The notes under the pieces were generated by a model. The model was not told the origin of the DNA. It ran no database searches and saw nothing but the letters and a program-made list of their open reading frames with translations. A DNA stretch of 64,000 nucleotides from DATFQE01 sp963733845 (GTDB taxonomy: Bacteria; Actinomycetota; Thermoleophilia; Gaiellales; Gaiellaceae), in the NCBI GenBank assembly GCA_963733845.1, contig CAVTEM010000004.1, positions 1 through 64,000 of the forward strand, read 5' to 3'. A program made the position numbers and the translations under genes. Positions 15,948-22,875 of the stretch are shown piece by piece. Numbering within the stretch: the first letter of the stretch is position 1; the number at the start of each line of letters is the position of its first letter.

Positions 15948-16262
15948 GTGCCCTTCAAGCGGCGCGCCCCAGAGGCTTCCGAGACCTGGCAGCCGAAGCT
16001 CTGGCTCGTGCTCGCCACGCTGCTTCTCGTGGGCGGCTACCTGTTCGCGTTCGCAGTCAAGAACGACGAGCGCGTCGACGTCGACTTCGTCGTCGCGACC
16101 ACCACGACGTCGGTCCTCTGGACGATCCTGCTCAGCCTCGTGCTCGGCCTCGTCGTCGGCGTTCTACTGAGCCAGCTGTACCGACGCCGTCGCCGGAAGA
16201 AGCGAGGCGAGCCGAGCGATGCCCTCGGCGACCGCGGCGGCGTCGACGAAGCTGAAGGCTAG
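15948..16262 (+). CDS. LapA-family membrane protein (DUF1049)
   Basis: 104 residues with two membrane helices: LWLVLATLLLVGGYLFAFAV, then the short loop KNDERVDVDFVVATTTTS, then VLWTILLSLVLGLVVGVLL, ending in a basic stretch YRRRRRKKRGE. The N-x-x-x-V-D-V-D-F loop between helices is the hallmark of the LapA/DUF1049 family, which in enterobacteria helps lipopolysaccharide assembly; its role in this lineage is unknown. The last 33 codons overlap the aminotransferase gene on the other strand. Confidence 0.75.
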   Translation: MPFKRRAPEASETWQPKLWLVLATLLLVGGYLFAFAVKNDERVDVDFVVATTTTSVLWTILLSLVLGLVVGVLLSQLYRRRRRKKRGEPSDALGDRGGVDEAEG

Positions 16263-17258
16263 GCGCAGGCTGTTCGGGGGCCCGCCGAAGTCGGCGCCGG
16301 GAACGAACGTCACGCCTGCCGCCTCGGCGCGAGCGAGCAGCTCGATCGCATCGACGCCGTCCGCGAGCTCGACCCACAGGAAGTAGCCGCCCTCGGGACG
16401 CGACCAGCGGGCTGCGTCGCCGAGCTCGCGCTCGAGCGCGGCGAGCATCGCGTCCCGGCGCGCTCCCAGCTCGGCGCAGACGCGCTCGAGATTGGGCTCG
16501 AACAGCCCGCGGCGCACGAACTCGTACACGGCCGCCTCGCCGATGAGCGACGGCGTGATGTACGTGGCAGTGGCGGCGGCGGTCACGACGGACGCCAGGT
16601 CGTCGGGGAGGACGAGGTATCCGACGCGGGCGCCCGGCGCGATCGTCTTCGAGAAGGACGAGCCGTAGACGATTCCCTCCCCGCCGGCGAGCTCGAAGAT
16701 GGTCGGCGGCGACTCGCCCTCGAAGCGGACGAGGCCGTAGGGATCGTCCTCCACGACCGCCAGTCCGTGCTCGCGGGCCAGCTCGACGAGCCTGCGCCGA
16801 CGCTCGGTCGAGAGCGTCCGGCCGGACGGGTTCTGGAAGGTGGGAATCGTGTACAGGAACGAAGCAGGCGGGCCGTTGCGGAGCTCCGACTCGAGAGCGT
16901 CGACGTCGAGGCCCTCCTCGTCGAGCGGGATCCCGTGCACGTCGGCGCCGAGGTCGGCGAGCAGCTTGAGCGGCCTGTCGTAGGTCGGCGTCTCGACGAG
17001 GACGCGTCCCCGAGACACGAGCTGAGCGGCGAGGAACGCGAGGCCCTGGAGCGAGCCGTTCGTGAGCACGACGCGGTCGGGGTCGACGCCGTGGCGTTCG
17101 GCGATCCAGGCCCGGAGTGGCCCGTAGCCGCCCGCGGGGCCGTAGTTCAGGATCGTGCGGCCGTCGCGCTCGATCGCGGCGCGGGCACAGTCGGCGAGCT
17201 CCGCGACCGGAAGCAGCTCCGGCCCTGGAATGCCGCGCGCGAACGAGATCGTCTCCAT
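16164..17258 (-). CDS. PLP-dependent aminotransferase (class I/II, aminoadipate/MocR type)
   Basis: 364 residues from the ATG at 17258 (METISFARGIPGPELLP). Fold-type I features: NYGPAGGYGPLRAWIAERHG, TNGSLQGLAFLA, PTFQNPSGRTLS, EDDPYG and the PLP lysine in YGSSFSKTIAPGARVGY. The arrangement matches the LysN/2-aminoadipate and valine-pyruvate aminotransferase group; no DNA-binding domain is present. Substrate not decidable. The C-terminus overlaps the LapA-like gene by about 100 bp. A TACACT box six bases before the ATG suggests leaderless transcription from a divergent promoter shared with the F420 enzyme. Confidence 0.85.
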   Translation of the reverse strand: METISFARGIPGPELLPVAELADCARAAIERDGRTILNYGPAGGYGPLRAWIAERHGVDPDRVVLTNGSLQGLAFLAAQLVSRGRVLVETPTYDRPLKLLADLGADVHGIPLDEEGLDVDALESELRNGPPASFLYTIPTFQNPSGRTLSTERRRRLVELAREHGLAVVEDDPYGLVRFEGESPPTIFELAGGEGIVYGSSFSKTIAPGARVGYLVLPDDLASVVTAAATATYITPSLIGEAAVYEFVRRGLFEPNLERVCAELGARRDAMLAALERELGDAARWSRPEGGYFLWVELADGVDAIELLARAEAAGVTFVPGADFGGPPNSLRLAFSFVDAAAVAEGIARLASLLPATASVQLAQ

Positions 17259-17264
17259 GGCCCG

Positions 17265-17270
17265 AGTGTA
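17265..17270 (-). promoter_or_regulatory. -10 box of the aminotransferase gene (leaderless)
   Basis: TACACT on the minus strand, six bases before the ATG at 17258. Confidence 0.5.
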
Positions 17271-17293
17271 GGCACTGACCCGGCCGACCGTCC

Positions 17294-17308
17294 GGTCAGG
17301 CCCTGACC
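17294..17308. promoter_or_regulatory. Palindrome in the divergent promoter region
   Basis: GGTCAGG-C-CCTGACC is a perfect 7-bp inverted repeat lying at the -35 position of the rightward promoter. It is nested inside a wider pair, CGGCCGACC (about 17281-17289) and GGTCGGCCG (about 17322-17330). Either a regulator site for both divergent genes or a cruciform. Confidence 0.45.
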
Positions 17309-17318
17309 CCAAGTTCGC

Positions 17319-17324
17319 TAGGGT
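17319..17324 (+). promoter_or_regulatory. -10 box of the F420-type oxidoreductase gene (leaderless)
   Basis: TAGGGT, eight bases before the GTG at 17333. Confidence 0.45.
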
Positions 17325-17332
17325 CGGCCGCC

Positions 17333-18244
17333 GTGCGGGTCTGCCTGATGATCGAGGGCCAGGAGGGCGTCACGTGGGAGCAGTGGGTGGCGCTCGCCCG
17401 CACGGCCGAGGCCGCGGGCATCGAGGCGCTCTTCCGTTCCGACCACTACCTCGGGATCGGCCGTCAGAGCGCGAGCGGCTCGCTCGACGCGTGGACGACT
17501 CTCGCCGCGCTCGCCGCCGCGACCGAGCGGATCCGGCTCGGCACGCTCGTCTCGCCGGTGACGTTCCGGCCCGCCCCGGTGCTGGCCAAGAGCGTCGCGA
17601 CGGTCGACCACATCTCGGGCGGCCGTGTCGAGCTCGGGATCGGCGCCGGCTGGTTCCAGGCGGAGCACGATGTGTACGGCTTTCCGTTCATGACCGCGCG
17701 CGAGCGAGTGGCGCTCCTGAGCGAGCAGCTCGAGACGATCGTCCGCCACTGGACGGAGGACGAGCGCACCCAGCCGAAGCCGCTCCAGCAGCCGCATCCG
17801 CGCCTGATCGTCGGCGGCTCCGGCAAGCCCGGAACGGTCAGGCCGGCCGTGCGCTGGGCCGACGAGTACAACACGACGGGTGCGTCGCCCGACGCGTGCA
17901 GGGAGCGCCGCGAGGCGCTCGACCGCGCGTGCGAACGCGAGGGACGCAACCCCGCCACGCTCCCGCTCTCGCTGATGCGCACCTGCATCGTGGGCAGCGA
18001 CGAGGCCGATCTCCGCGAGCACGCGAGCCGCTACGTCGAGATCTACGAGCCGGGCCGCTCCGTGGACGACTTCCTCGGCGGCGTGGGCCCGGCCGACCTG
18101 GTCGGCACCGTCGACCGCGTCGCAGAGCACCTGCGTGAGTACGAACGCGCGGGCGTGACGCGCGTGATGCTCCAGCACCTGGTGCACGAAGACCTGGCAA
18201 TGGTCGAGCTGATCGGCCGGGAGCTCGCGCCGGCCGTCGCCTGA
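17333..18244 (+). CDS. LLM-class F420-dependent oxidoreductase
   Basis: 303 residues, bacterial luciferase-like TIM barrel. Visible motifs: LARTAEAAGIEALFRSDHYL, TERIRLGTLVSPVTFRPAPV, SGGRVELGIGAGWFQAEH and PRLIVGGSGKPGTVRPAVRW. This pattern is that of actinobacterial F420-dependent enzymes, whose substrates vary widely. It stands alone, divergent from the aminotransferase. A GC-rich hairpin lies downstream. Confidence 0.85.
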   Translation: MRVCLMIEGQEGVTWEQWVALARTAEAAGIEALFRSDHYLGIGRQSASGSLDAWTTLAALAAATERIRLGTLVSPVTFRPAPVLAKSVATVDHISGGRVELGIGAGWFQAEHDVYGFPFMTARERVALLSEQLETIVRHWTEDERTQPKPLQQPHPRLIVGGSGKPGTVRPAVRWADEYNTTGASPDACRERREALDRACEREGRNPATLPLSLMRTCIVGSDEADLREHASRYVEIYEPGRSVDDFLGGVGPADLVGTVDRVAEHLREYERAGVTRVMLQHLVHEDLAMVELIGRELAPAVA

Positions 18245-18294
18245 ACGGCGGCACCCTCCGCACCGGCCGGCTCTTACAGGTAGACGCGCGCGCA

Positions 18295-18317
18295 GCCCCC
18301 ACCCATGGGTTGGGGGG
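18295..18317. terminator. GC-rich hairpin between convergent genes
   Basis: CCCCCACCC-AT-GGGTTGGGGG gives a stem of nine pairs with one bulged T, in the 187-bp gap (18245-18431) between the F420 enzyme gene and sucD. It could stop transcription from both sides; there is no T-run. Nothing else was seen in the gap. Confidence 0.45.
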
Positions 18318-18431
18318 TGGGACGAGGGTAGACCCCGGCTCGCGCAACCGTGCGCCGACTTCGCGAAAGGTTCTCCACATCCAGCCGCGAACACGCGGCG
18401 ACGTGGCCGGCGATCGCCCTCGAAGCGCCGC

Positions 18432-19310
18432 CTAGGCGCGAACGCCCGCGGCTTCGGCGACGAGGTTCGAGACCTCGGTGGGCGTCGTCCCGACCCGCAC
18501 GCCGCGCGCCTCGAGCGCTTCCTTCTTGCCCTGGGCGGTGCCGGAGGACCCCGAGATGATCGCGCCTGCGTGCCCCATCGTCTTCCCGGGCGGCGCCGTG
18601 AAGCCGGCGATGTACGCGAGCACGGGCTTCGTCATCGAGGCCTCGATGAACTCGGCGGCCTTCTCCTCTTCGTCGCCGCCGATCTCGCCGACCATCACGA
18701 CGTACTCCGTCTCGTCGTCGGCCTCGAAGCGGGCGAGGATGTCGACGAAAGAGGAGCCGACCACCGGGTCGCCGCCGATCCCCACGATCGTCGAGTTGCC
18801 GAGGCCGAGCTGAGTCAACTCGTGGCCGATCTGGTACGTCAGCGTGCCGGAGCGAGAGACGAGGCCGATCGAGCCCTGGCTGAAGATCTCCGCCGGGATG
18901 ATCCCCACGTTCGCCTTGCCCGGCGAGAGTGCGCCCGGGCAGTTCGGCCCGATCATCGTGATCCCGCGGGGGCGAATGTAGTTGTAGACGCGCAGCATCT
19001 CGTGCGCCGGCAACCCCTCGGCGATGCACACGACCGTCTCGATGCCCGCGTCGACCGCCTCGTAGATCGCATCCGCGGCGAAACGTGCGGGCACGAAGAC
19101 CATCGTCGTGTTCGCGCCCGTTTCGGCGACCGCGTCGGCGACCGTGTCGAACACGGGGATCCCGGACACGTCCTGGCCGCCCTTGCCCGGCGTGACCCCC
19201 GCCACGACTTGCGTGCCGTAGTCGCGGTTCCGCGTCCCGTGGAAGGAACCCTCGCTCCCCGTCAGCCCCTGCACGACGAGCCGCGTCGCCCGATCGACGA
19301 TGATCGCCAC
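18432..19310 (-). CDS. sucD: Succinyl-CoA ligase, alpha subunit
   Basis: 292 residues, GTG at 19310 sharing one base with the preceding stop. CoA-binding N-terminal domain (VVQGLTGSEGSFHGTRNRDYG, GVTPGKGG), GPNCPGALSPG, and the phosphohistidine loop in APPGKTMGHAGAII. It makes succinate and ATP or GTP from succinyl-CoA with SucB/SucC. The usual sucC-sucD pair is split here by a methyltransferase gene. Confidence 0.94.
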   Translation of the reverse strand: MAIIVDRATRLVVQGLTGSEGSFHGTRNRDYGTQVVAGVTPGKGGQDVSGIPVFDTVADAVAETGANTTMVFVPARFAADAIYEAVDAGIETVVCIAEGLPAHEMLRVYNYIRPRGITMIGPNCPGALSPGKANVGIIPAEIFSQGSIGLVSRSGTLTYQIGHELTQLGLGNSTIVGIGGDPVVGSSFVDILARFEADDETEYVVMVGEIGGDEEEKAAEFIEASMTKPVLAYIAGFTAPPGKTMGHAGAIISGSSGTAQGKKEALEARGVRVGTTPTEVSNLVAEAAGVRA

Positions 19311-19957
19311 TAGCTCTTCCTTCCCTTGAGGATGATCGCGGTGCTCCGCACCATGCCGTCGTCGTCGACGTAGTCCGCGATCAGCTCGCGAACGCGTGCG
19401 GCGACCTCCGGCCCGGCGATTGCATTCTCGATCCAGGGCTCGAGCGGCAGCTTGCGTCGGACGAGCGCCAGCGCCTCGACCTTCAGACCGGCGGCCTCGA
19501 AGAAGCCGACCCATTCGTCCTCCGTGTAGCAGCGCACGTGGCTCGGATCCCGGGTGCGCTCGGCCTCCTCGACGCGCTCGCTGTCGAAGAGATTGTCCTG
19601 GACGACGACCCGGTCGCGCGCGACGCGCGCCAGCTCGCGCACCGCCTGCTGCACGTCGTCGAAGTGATGCGCGGCGATGCGGCACGCGACGACGTCGAAG
19701 CTCTCGTCCTCGAACGGAAGCTCCTCGGCCCGCGCCACGACGTCCGGCTCCATCCCGGGAGCCGGATCGAGTGTCACGGTCTCGCAGCCGGCCTCGCGCA
19801 GCCGACGGGCAACGTGTCCGCCGCCGGTCGCGACGTCGAGCGCCGACACGTCAGGCCCGGGCTCGCACCACGCGACCACGAGGTCGAGGTCGACGCCCGA
19901 GCGGTGCGTCGCGCTCTCCCGCATCAGCTGGGCGCGCTCGGACCAGGTGTCCGTCAC
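19310..19957 (-). CDS. Class I SAM-dependent methyltransferase between sucC and sucD
   Basis: 215 residues. The SAM-binding loop ALDVATGGGHVARRL, the acidic residue in TVTLDPAPGM, LPFEDESFDVVACRIAAHHF and a conserved ARVARDRVVVQDN stretch are the UbiE/MenG-like class I pattern. GTG start overlaps the sucC stop (GTGA) and its stop shares a base with the sucD start, so it is fully embedded in the operon. The target is unknown: a small molecule or a quinone are possible; a link to succinyl-CoA ligase is only positional. Confidence 0.82.
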   Translation of the reverse strand: MTDTWSERAQLMRESATHRSGVDLDLVVAWCEPGPDVSALDVATGGGHVARRLREAGCETVTLDPAPGMEPDVVARAEELPFEDESFDVVACRIAAHHFDDVQQAVRELARVARDRVVVQDNLFDSERVEEAERTRDPSHVRCYTEDEWVGFFEAAGLKVEALALVRRKLPLEPWIENAIAGPEVAARVRELIADYVDDDGMVRSTAIILKGRKS

Positions 19958-21096
19958 GCGGCGAGCTCCACGGCCCGCTTGGCCGCCTCGAGCATCGTGG
20001 GCTCGGTGTAGAGGTTGGGCGGGCTGGCTTCGGAGAGCAGCCGCCGCCCCTCCTCCGCGTTCGTGCCGTCCAGGCGGACGACGATCGGGTGCTCGATCGT
20101 CATCTGGCCGAGCGCCTGCAGGATGCCGCGCGCGACCTCGTCGCAGCGGGTGATCCCGCCGAAGATGTTGAAGAGGATCGACCTGACCTGCGGGTCGGTC
20201 GTGATCACCTCCAGCGCGTCGACGACGCCCTGCGCGTCGCCGCCGCCGCCGAGGTCGCAGAAGTTCGCGGGCTTGCCGCCTGCGAGCGCGATCACGTCCA
20301 GCGTGGACATGACGAGACCGGCGCCGTTGCCGAGAATGCCCACCTCGCCTTCGAGCTTCACGTAGGTGACACCCTTCTCCCTGGCGAGCGCCTCCTGCGG
20401 GTCGGCGGCCGAGACGTCGCGCATCTCCGCGATGTCGGCGTGCTTGTAGAGCGCGTTGTCGTCGACCGTGAACTTGGAGTCGAGCGCCTTCACCTCGCCC
20501 TCAGGCGTCACGATCAGCGGGTTGATCTCGCAGAGCATCGCGTCGGTGCCGACGAAGGCGTCGTACAGGCGCGCGGCGATCGTCGCGATCTGCTTCCCCT
20601 CGCCGGGGTCGTCGATCCCCGCGCCGTGCAGAAGGCGACGGGAGTGGTAGGGCTGGAAGCCGACCAGCGGATCGACGTGCAGGCGGGCGAGCGCCTCGGG
20701 CCGCTCCGAGGCGACTTCCTCGATGTCGACGCCGCCCTCTCTCGTGAACATGTACAGGGCCTGCTTCGCGCCGCGATCGAAGGTGACCGAGAGGTAGTAC
20801 TCCTTCGCGATGTCCGAGGCCTGCTCGATCCAGAGCTTCCGGACGACGTGGCCTCGGATGTCGAGCCCGAGGATCTCGTTCGCCCGCTCCGCCGCCTCGT
20901 CCGGGCCGGCCGCGAGCTTGATCCCGCCGGCCTTCCCGCGCCCGCCCGTCAGCACCTGGGCCTTGACCACGACCTCGCCGCCGAGCTCCTCCGCGGCAGC
21001 GCGGGCCTCCTCGGGGCTCTCGGCGAGACGCCCATCCGACACCGGGATCCCGAAGCGGCGGAAGAGCTCCTTGCCCTGGTACTCGTAGAGATCCAT
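19954..21096 (-). CDS. sucC: Succinyl-CoA ligase, beta subunit
   Basis: 380 residues, normal length. ATP-grasp N-terminal domain from MDLYEYQGKELFRRFGIPVS, VVKAQVLTGGRGKAGGIKLA, the metal-binding ALDSKFTVDDNA segment, and the C-terminal ligase loop FNIFGGITRCDEVARGI. First gene of sucC-methyltransferase-sucD, divergent from a membrane protein gene. A TAGACT box lies 11 bases before the ATG. Confidence 0.95.
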   Translation of the reverse strand: MDLYEYQGKELFRRFGIPVSDGRLAESPEEARAAAEELGGEVVVKAQVLTGGRGKAGGIKLAAGPDEAAERANEILGLDIRGHVVRKLWIEQASDIAKEYYLSVTFDRGAKQALYMFTREGGVDIEEVASERPEALARLHVDPLVGFQPYHSRRLLHGAGIDDPGEGKQIATIAARLYDAFVGTDAMLCEINPLIVTPEGEVKALDSKFTVDDNALYKHADIAEMRDVSAADPQEALAREKGVTYVKLEGEVGILGNGAGLVMSTLDVIALAGGKPANFCDLGGGGDAQGVVDALEVITTDPQVRSILFNIFGGITRCDEVARGILQALGQMTIEHPIVVRLDGTNAEEGRRLLSEASPPNLYTEPTMLEAAKRAVELAA

Positions 21097-21136
21097 TCCG
21101 GCGGCGGAGTCTAACGACGCCCTCCTGCCCTGCTCC

Positions 21137-21142
21137 TACGAT
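21137..21142 (+). promoter_or_regulatory. -10 box of the membrane protein gene (leaderless)
   Basis: TACGAT, six bases before the GTG at 21149. Confidence 0.5.
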
Positions 21143-21148
21143 GCGCGC

Positions 21149-21790
21149 GTGACGCCCGAGCCGATCCGGCGACTCGTGTGGTTCGCCGTCGCCGTCGTGG
21201 TCGGCCACCACCTCGGCACGATGCTCGGCTGGCTGGGCGGCCCCGGCGACACGAGGTGGGCCGACTGGGTCGACCTGCTCGTGCCGTACGCGGTGGTCGG
21301 GTCCGCGGCCGCGGTGCTGGCGTCGGCGCGAGCGGGCCCGCGCGCCTGGACGCTGCTGGTCGCGAGCGGGCTCCTCTACACGCAGGGCCACGGCATCCAC
21401 CTAGCTGCGAACTCGATCGCGAACGTCGAGCCGAGCGACGCCGTCCACCTCTGGGACGAGACGGTCGGGCACTGGCTCTGGTACGGCGGCCTTGCCGGCC
21501 TCGTCGCGACGCTCGCCTACGCGCTCGACGACGTGCCCTGGTCCCGGAGCATCTGGGGCGCAGCCGGCTCGGTCGTCTTCGGGCTGACGATCTTCACCAA
21601 CTCGGTCGAGGGCGGCACCGTGATGCTCGGGCTGGCGAGCGGTGCTGCGTTCGTCGCTTGGGGCCTGCGGCGCCGCGGCCGCGCACCCGAGCTGCTCGTT
21701 CCGGCCTACGCCGTCACGATCGCGTGCTTGCTCGGTTGGGGCCTGTACTGGGGCGGGTTCCCACAGTTCAGCGAGCTCGGCTGGATCTGA
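21149..21790 (+). CDS. Multi-pass membrane protein of unknown function
   Basis: 213 residues with about six hydrophobic helices (for example LVWFAVAVVVGHHLGTMLGW, LVPYAVVGSAAAVLASA, YGGLAGLVATLAYAL, GSVVFGLTIF, GLYWGGF). Conserved-looking polar residues sit inside or beside helices: HGIHLAANSIANVE, HLWDETVGHW and TNSVEGG. The His/Asp pattern could bind metal or haem. I do not recognise the family. The 3' end overlaps the convergent ArsR gene by 23 bp. Confidence 0.7.
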   Translation: MTPEPIRRLVWFAVAVVVGHHLGTMLGWLGGPGDTRWADWVDLLVPYAVVGSAAAVLASARAGPRAWTLLVASGLLYTQGHGIHLAANSIANVEPSDAVHLWDETVGHWLWYGGLAGLVATLAYALDDVPWSRSIWGAAGSVVFGLTIFTNSVEGGTVMLGLASGAAFVAWGLRRRGRAPELLVPAYAVTIACLLGWGLYWGGFPQFSELGWI

Positions 21791-22122
21791 CGGCCGCGGA
21801 CTCGAGCAGCGAGCGCAGAGCTTCGAGCCGCCGGTCCCACTCCGCACCGAGCGCAGCCATCCAGAGCGCGGCGGCTTCGAACGGCGCCGGTGTGAGCCGG
21901 TAGCGGGACTCGCGCCCGGCTCGCGCGGGCTCGACCAGGCCCGCGGCCGCGAGCGCGCCGAGGTGCTTCGCCACTGCCTGGCGTGTGACGGGCAGCCGGG
22001 CTGCGAGCTCGGTCTGCGTCAACGGCCCGTGCTCGGAGAGCAGGCGGGCGATCTCGACGCCGAGTGGGGTCGGCGAGGGCGGCGAAGACCGCCCCCGCCT
22101 CGTCGTCGAGCCGGCCCCTCAG
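21768..22122 (-). CDS. ArsR-family regulator, frameshifted
   Basis: Winged-helix protein of about 117 residues after correction. VFAALADPTR is in one frame; from VEIARLLSEHGPLTQTELA onward it is in the next. Removing one base of the GG in CTCGGCGTC (near 22060) joins them as DPTRVEIARLL, the standard ArsR opening. Recognition helix TRQAVAKHLGALAAAGL, wing GRESRYRLTP. The only start that fits is a CTG overlapping the SRPBCC stop (CTGA). As second gene of the SRPBCC operon it probably represses its own promoter through the TTGTGCAAC palindromes. Confidence 0.75.
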
Positions 22123-22544
22123 GCCACGGCCCTCTCGAGCAGGAACGCCCGGAGCTCGCCCAGCTCGGAGTCCCAGCCGTATTCGTTTCCCTGCCGGGAC
22201 TCGATCCCGAACCGCGAGAAGCCGGATTCGACGAGTGTGAGCCGCGTTCCGCGCGGGATCTCCTCCAGCCGGAACTCGACGAGCGTCGTCGGGCCGCCCT
22301 CGTTCGCGCCGCCGGGCTCCCAGCGGTAGGCGAAGCGCGCGGGCGGTTCGACGGCGACGATCACCACGCGCGTGGTGACGCCCAGCTCCTCCCACGTGAA
22401 GGAGCCCTCGCCGCCGGCGCGCAGGTCGAGCTCGGCGCTGCTCCCGAACCAGCGGGCGAGCTGATCCGGCTCCGTGATCGCCGCCCACACGTCCTCGCGT
22501 GGGAGCTCGAATGTCATTTGCCTCTCGATCGTGTCCTGAACCAC
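22119..22544 (-). CDS. SRPBCC (AHSA1-like) domain protein
   Basis: About 141 residues from GTG 22544, eight bases after an AAGGAGG ribosome site; TTG 22547 is the alternative. The fold is read from FELPREDVWAAITEPDQLARWF at the start, EWEPGG-like and TTLVEFRLEEIPRGTRLTLVESGF in the middle and WDSELGELRAFL at the end, typical of AHSA1/activator-like proteins that bind small hydrophobic ligands. SRPBCC-ArsR pairs are common; the regulator may sense a ligand that the partner binds or modifies. Confidence 0.85.
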   Translation of the reverse strand: MVQDTIERQMTFELPREDVWAAITEPDQLARWFGSSAELDLRAGGEGSFTWEELGVTTRVVIVAVEPPARFAYRWEPGGANEGGPTTLVEFRLEEIPRGTRLTLVESGFSRFGIESRQGNEYGWDSELGELRAFLLERAVA

Positions 22545-22557
22545 CAATCTCGCCTCC

Positions 22558-22581
22558 TTGTGCAACTCTGTGGTTGCACAA
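22558..22581. promoter_or_regulatory. ArsR operator 1
   Basis: TTGTGCAAC-6-GTTGCACAA, a perfect 9-bp inverted repeat covering the expected transcription start and touching the ribosome site of the SRPBCC gene. The half-site GTGCAAC recurs in operator 2. Confidence 0.75.
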
Positions 22582-22610
22582 CTTATAGCAACCTCAAGGT
22601 TGCACGTCAA
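22582..22610 (-). promoter_or_regulatory. Housekeeping promoter of the SRPBCC-arsR operon
   Basis: On the minus strand TTGACG (22605-22610) and TATAAG (22582-22587) are separated by exactly 17 bases, a near-consensus sigma-70 type promoter. The spacer is filled by operator 2. Confidence 0.8.
22588..22603. promoter_or_regulatory. ArsR operator 2 in the promoter spacer
   Basis: GCAACC-TCAA-GGTTGC, a perfect 6-bp inverted repeat with the same half-site as operator 1, lying between -35 and -10. Binding here would block RNA polymerase. Confidence 0.65.
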
Positions 22611-22676
22611 GCGGCCCGGCGGCTCGTGACCCTCACGCTCTAGACTCGCGGCCAACCAGCGAAGGAAGGAGCGTCA

Positions 22677-22865
22677 ATGGCCGACGACACGACCACGCTC
22701 AGCGACGAGGAGATCGTCACCCAGCCCAGCTGGACCTCCTCGCCGAGTGTCACCGCGGACGCGGACGGTGACGACACCGACGACACCGACACGACGGACG
22801 CCGACTCCGACGATTCCGACGATTCCGATTCGGGCGACGACGCAGACACGATCGACGCGCACTAG
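22677..22865 (+). CDS. Asp-rich small peptide next to a JmjC oxygenase
   Basis: 62 residues with a good ribosome site (GAAGGAAGGAG) and a TAGACT box about 30 bases upstream. The N-terminal third (MADDTTTLSDEEIVTQPSW) is ordinary; the last 35 residues are nearly only Asp, Thr and Ser in DDTDDTD/DDSDDSD runs, ending in AH. The stop lies 11 bases before the first plausible start of the oxygenase, so they are coupled. It could be a modified peptide precursor, a Ca-binding tail, or, if one base is wrong, an acidic N-terminus of the oxygenase itself. Confidence 0.55.
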   Translation: MADDTTTLSDEEIVTQPSWTSSPSVTADADGDDTDDTDTTDADSDDSDDSDSGDDADTIDAH

Positions 22866-22875
22866 CGCGGAGGCG

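Noticed and set aside
22747..22875. GTG 22747 as start of the JmjC oxygenase
   Set aside because: The added 43 residues are a Thr/Pro/Arg run produced by reading the Asp-rich peptide in another frame; homologous N-termini begin near 22876.
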